From: Proteobacteria bacterium UBA981
Lineage (GTDB): Bacteria > Pseudomonadota > Gammaproteobacteria > Ga0077536
DNA length: 64,000 nucleotides
Direction of reading: 5' to 3'
Assembly (NCBI GenBank): GCA_002292285.1
Contig: DBBP01000024.1
Coordinates: 1 to 64,000 of the forward strand
Shown here: positions 61,721 to 64,000 of the stretch, one piece after another
How the letters are laid out: every line of letters starts with the position of its first letter
Numbering within the stretch: the stretch's first letter is position 1
The notes under the pieces: model-generated
Database searches by the model: none
Seen by the model: the letters and a program-made list of their open reading frames with translations, nothing else
What the model was told of the DNA's origin: nothing
Translations under genes and position numbers: made by a program

Positions 61721-62635
61721 CTAGTTCGCGCCGTCGCCGTTGTTCTGCCCAAGCGCACGGTTGCCGCATAAATCCGGGTTGCTGGCTATCCATTCGGCGA
61801 GTGGATTGGCGTCGCGCCACTGGCGTGCATAGTCGAGCATGGTCGTAAATCGCACATCCTCATGGGACGCAAAGTAGTCGAGCAGGCGCTCAAGCATCAG
61901 CATCCGATTGCCGCGTCCGATCGATTGTGGGTGCAAGGTCAGGGTGAACACACCGCCGGGCGCGTGCTGTCGCGCGTAGTCAAAGTCGCCGCGCCATAGC
62001 TCTTCAATCTGCGATGGTGTGCAGTGCCCCTGCATATATCCGGGCACGTACTCAGAGAGCGGAAAATCGTCGAGGCCCCAACTAACCGGAATCTCGACAA
62101 GGTCGATGGTCGTCCCGAACTGATAAGCCTCGTCGAATGACGCCAGGTCTCCTTCACGCAAGTAATAGGGGTAGCAATCGTGTCCCATGCAACTGGTGTC
62201 GTAAATGAAATCCATCTCGGCGAGCAGCGCAATACTCGCCGGGCTCAAGTCCCACGCAGGCGAGCGATAGCCAAGCGGGCGCTCGCCGGTGACAGTTTCC
62301 AGCGCGTCGATGCCGCGCAGCAGAATATCGCGCTCTGCGTGGGGGGTGAATTTCGCCGGGTTCTCATGGACCCAGCCATGATGAGCTATCTCGTGTCCGG
62401 CAGCCGCTATTCGGCGCACAATATCGGGGTACGCAAACGCGGTATGCCCCGGTGTCGGGAATGTCGCTTTGACCTGGTATTTATCGAGTAGTCGCAGAAT
62501 ACGCTCGACGGCGACGGCGCCGAATTGTCCTCGGGAAATCATCGACGGGTTTTGCGACCGCGCTGAGCCGAGCCAGGACGACATCGCATCAAAATCAAAG
62601 GTGATGCAACAGGTCAAGTTGGCGCTGGTTGTCAT
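61721..62635 (-). CDS. Polysaccharide deacetylase-family (PuuE/HpPgdA-like) protein
   Basis: NodB-fold metal hydrolase of 304 aa. Seen: 'CITFDFDAMSSWLGS' with the first metal Asp, 'HEIAHHGWVHENPAKF' with His-x3-His, 'LGYRSPAWDLSPASI' with the catalytic Arg region, and 'GGVFTLTLHPQSIGRG' with the last His. The DFD motif and lack of a signal peptide place it with the cytoplasmic amidase/imidase branch (PuuE, HpPgdA) rather than secreted chitin deacetylases. ATG at 62635 has GGGA upstream. Substrate unknown. Confidence 0.9.
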   Translation of the reverse strand: MTTSANLTCCITFDFDAMSSWLGSARSQNPSMISRGQFGAVAVERILRLLDKYQVKATFPTPGHTAFAYPDIVRRIAAAGHEIAHHGWVHENPAKFTPHAERDILLRGIDALETVTGERPLGYRSPAWDLSPASIALLAEMDFIYDTSCMGHDCYPYYLREGDLASFDEAYQFGTTIDLVEIPVSWGLDDFPLSEYVPGYMQGHCTPSQIEELWRGDFDYARQHAPGGVFTLTLHPQSIGRGNRMLMLERLLDYFASHEDVRFTTMLDYARQWRDANPLAEWIASNPDLCGNRALGQNNGDGAN

Positions 62636-62798
62636 GTCGAATTCCCGTGTTGGCGCCGTGTGACGCCTTCGTCGGCGATGTTAGCGAAATTCGACCGCAG
62701 TTATCCGCGCACCGACATTAGTCGCCTTTCTCCGCGCTGTAATCGCCTTGAATTTGCGCTAGATTGGCTGCCCTTAATTGTTATCGGAGATTGGCAAT

Positions 62799-63449
62799 AT
62801 GAGCCTATATGGTGATTCGCATCGCGCACTTCATAAACAATTCGATAGCACCAGAATAGCGGCCGTGCTCGAAGAAATGGATGCCGACGCGATAGAAGAA
62901 CAACACCAGGCATTTATCGAATCGCGCGACATGTTCTGGTTGGCGACGGTGGACAAACAGGGACGTCCGCAATGCCAGTACAAGGGCGGTGCACCAGGCT
63001 TTGTGCGCGTGGTTGATCCCAAGACCGTCGTCTTCCCGAGCTACGACGGCAACGGCCGCTATCACTCGATGGGAAACATCGGGGAAACTTCAAATATCGG
63101 TATGCTGTTCCTCGATTTCGAAACGCCCAACCGTTTACGCCTACAAGGCGAGGCGACGGTGAGTGCCGACGACCCGCTGCTGGCCGAGTACAAAGACGCC
63201 GAGCTGATCGTGCGGGTGAAAGTGACGGACGTCATCATCAATTGTCCGCGCTACATCCATAAGATGACCCGCGTTGCGCAGTCGCCTGCTGTGCCGGTAG
63301 AAGACAAAGACACCCCATTCGCGCAGTGGAAACGCATCGACTTCTTTCAAGAAGCGTTGCCGAGTAAAGATCAAGGCCGTGCAGAACACTCTGGCGGTAC
63401 CTTGACCATTGAACAATGGATGGGGAAAGTGACCGAGGGAGACGGTTAA
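62799..63449 (+). CDS. Pyridoxamine 5'-phosphate oxidase-family flavoprotein
   Basis: Split-barrel FMN protein of 216 aa. Seen: 'HRALHKQFDSTRIAAVLEEM', 'SRDMFWLATVDKQGRPQC' for the first strand, 'GAPGFVRVVDPKTVVFPSYD', 'SMGNIGETSNIGMLFLDF', 'PNRLRLQGEATVSADD', 'NCPRYIHKMTR'. It is larger than PdxH and has an N-terminal helix, so it belongs to the general PNPOx-like family, not to vitamin B6 synthesis. ATG at 62799 has CGGAGA 9 nt upstream. Substrate unknown. Confidence 0.88.
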   Translation: MSLYGDSHRALHKQFDSTRIAAVLEEMDADAIEEQHQAFIESRDMFWLATVDKQGRPQCQYKGGAPGFVRVVDPKTVVFPSYDGNGRYHSMGNIGETSNIGMLFLDFETPNRLRLQGEATVSADDPLLAEYKDAELIVRVKVTDVIINCPRYIHKMTRVAQSPAVPVEDKDTPFAQWKRIDFFQEALPSKDQGRAEHSGGTLTIEQWMGKVTEGDG

Positions 63450-63616
63450 ATCCTGGCCGCGGCTGCTGCAGTAATGGGTGAGGGTGGCCTTGGCTGGCCA
63501 CCGAGCGGCGCGAATTCGATGCCGCACGTCTCGAGCTATCGCGCGGGGCGCAACACTTGTCACGAAGTCTGTGGCAACGCGCAATCAGTGCTGCGGGTCG
63601 CACCCACCCTGCGTGC

Positions 63617-64000
63617 TTACGGCGTACGCTCTGCTGTGAGTTCAGTCACTACGTCTTCCAGATCCCGAATGAGCGTTAGTGCTGCGGGCGGTAGCGCACG
63701 ATCTTCAGCAGTGCCGATGATGAGTGGAATCTGCAGCAGCCTCTTTTCTTCGTCTGGCGTTTCTATTTCGGCAAACATGCCGGCCGCGAAGTCAGCGCTG
63801 AGAATGCTCGAAACTGCCACGCCGACGGTGTCCGTCTGCCGCACCACCGCACGCACGGCACTGAAGTCGTTGACGATGACGGAGGCGTCGCCGAGCGCAG
63901 GCGGCTCGCCTTCCTCTCCCAGGACCAGCAATTCACCCAAGCGCTTCACCAGCCAGCGCGGTGCGGGACCATGAACAACGGGGTACTGCATGATCTCTCT
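63617..64000 (-). CDS. LysR-family regulator, 3' part (runs off the window)
   Basis: C-terminal piece of a LysR effector-binding domain. The frame stays open through 64000, so the start lies beyond the edge; the ATG at 63991 is internal. Seen: 'RQTDTVGVAVSSILSADFAA', 'LLQIPLIIGTAEDRALPPAA' and 'TLIRDLEDVVTEL', the typical last strands and final helix. No conclusion about its effector. It converges with the PNPOx-like gene. Confidence 0.75.
   Translation of the reverse strand, partial: REIMQYPVVHGPAPRWLVKRLGELLVLGEEGEPPALGDASVIVNDFSAVRAVVRQTDTVGVAVSSILSADFAAGMFAEIETPDEEKRLLQIPLIIGTAEDRALPPAALTLIRDLEDVVTELTAERTP

Noticed and set aside
1..64000. CRISPR arrays, insertion sequences, integrases, RTX toxins, exosortase
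   Set aside because: Looked for regularly spaced repeats, transposase motifs, GGxGxDxxx repeats and exosortase motifs; none seen.

Overview
The window is about 64 kb of moderately GC-rich, gene-dense DNA that reads like the chromosome of an environmental gammaproteobacterium. Supports are a BisC-type molybdoenzyme, a YbiI-like DksA/TraR zinc-finger protein, DUF1840, DUF2946, an HlyB/HlyD exporter and a PEP-CTERM protein. No rRNA, tRNA, CRISPR array, transposase or plasmid/phage replication gene was seen. The lineage call is inference from gene content, not a phylogeny.

Layout. 0-9 kb: SDR, lipoprotein, EthD-like and DODA-like ring-cleavage-type proteins, cupin, PLP aminotransferase, 2OG-Fe(II) oxygenase, BisC-like reductase, LLM flavoenzyme. 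9-13 kb: PAPS sulfotransferase, MATE exporter, LLM enzyme. 13-18 kb: a sparse accessory stretch with a GIY-YIG protein, an unknown protein, gene remnants, a nitroreductase, a SnoaL-like protein and a GH108 lysozyme. 18-22.7 kb: TetR/GFA divergent pair with two visible operators, a DUF2652-SRPBCC fusion, and an outer-membrane barrel with a DUF2946 protein. 22.8-29.6 kb: LLM+CmcJ-like pair, DszA-like monooxygenase, and a type I secretion ATPase and adaptor with no visible substrate. 29.7-40.7 kb: amidohydrolases, BKACE, nitroreductase, truncated haemoglobin, a four-gene minus-strand run (amidohydrolase, thiolase-like, DUF35, D-aminoacylase-like), methyltransferase plus LLM enzyme. 40.7-46.5 kb: zinc-finger protein, PEP-CTERM protein behind a good sigma-54-type promoter, PLP decarboxylase, MlrC-like peptidase, a decayed gene, DUF1840. 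46.5-64 kb: poly-gamma-glutamate hydrolase-like protein, LLM enzyme, acyl-CoA-dehydrogenase-fold flavoprotein, class III cyclase with TPRs, SDR, amidohydrolase, serine hydrolase, polyphosphate:AMP phosphotransferase, MBL protein, MFS+TauD pair, PanB-like protein, polysaccharide deacetylase, PNPOx-like protein and the 3' end of a LysR regulator.

How the genes work together. The dominant theme is catabolism of small organic molecules: six LLM flavoenzymes, three ACMSD-type amidohydrolases, two SDRs, several non-haem iron oxygenases, a thiolase-like/DUF35 aldolase candidate and a BKACE. Most are singletons or short operons rather than one long pathway. The most distinctive signals are the sigma-54 promoter ahead of the PEP-CTERM protein, the cysteine-less thiolase/DUF35/amidohydrolase unit, the cyclase-like DUF2652-SRPBCC fusion, the LLM-CmcJ pair, and the orphan HlyB/HlyD exporter.
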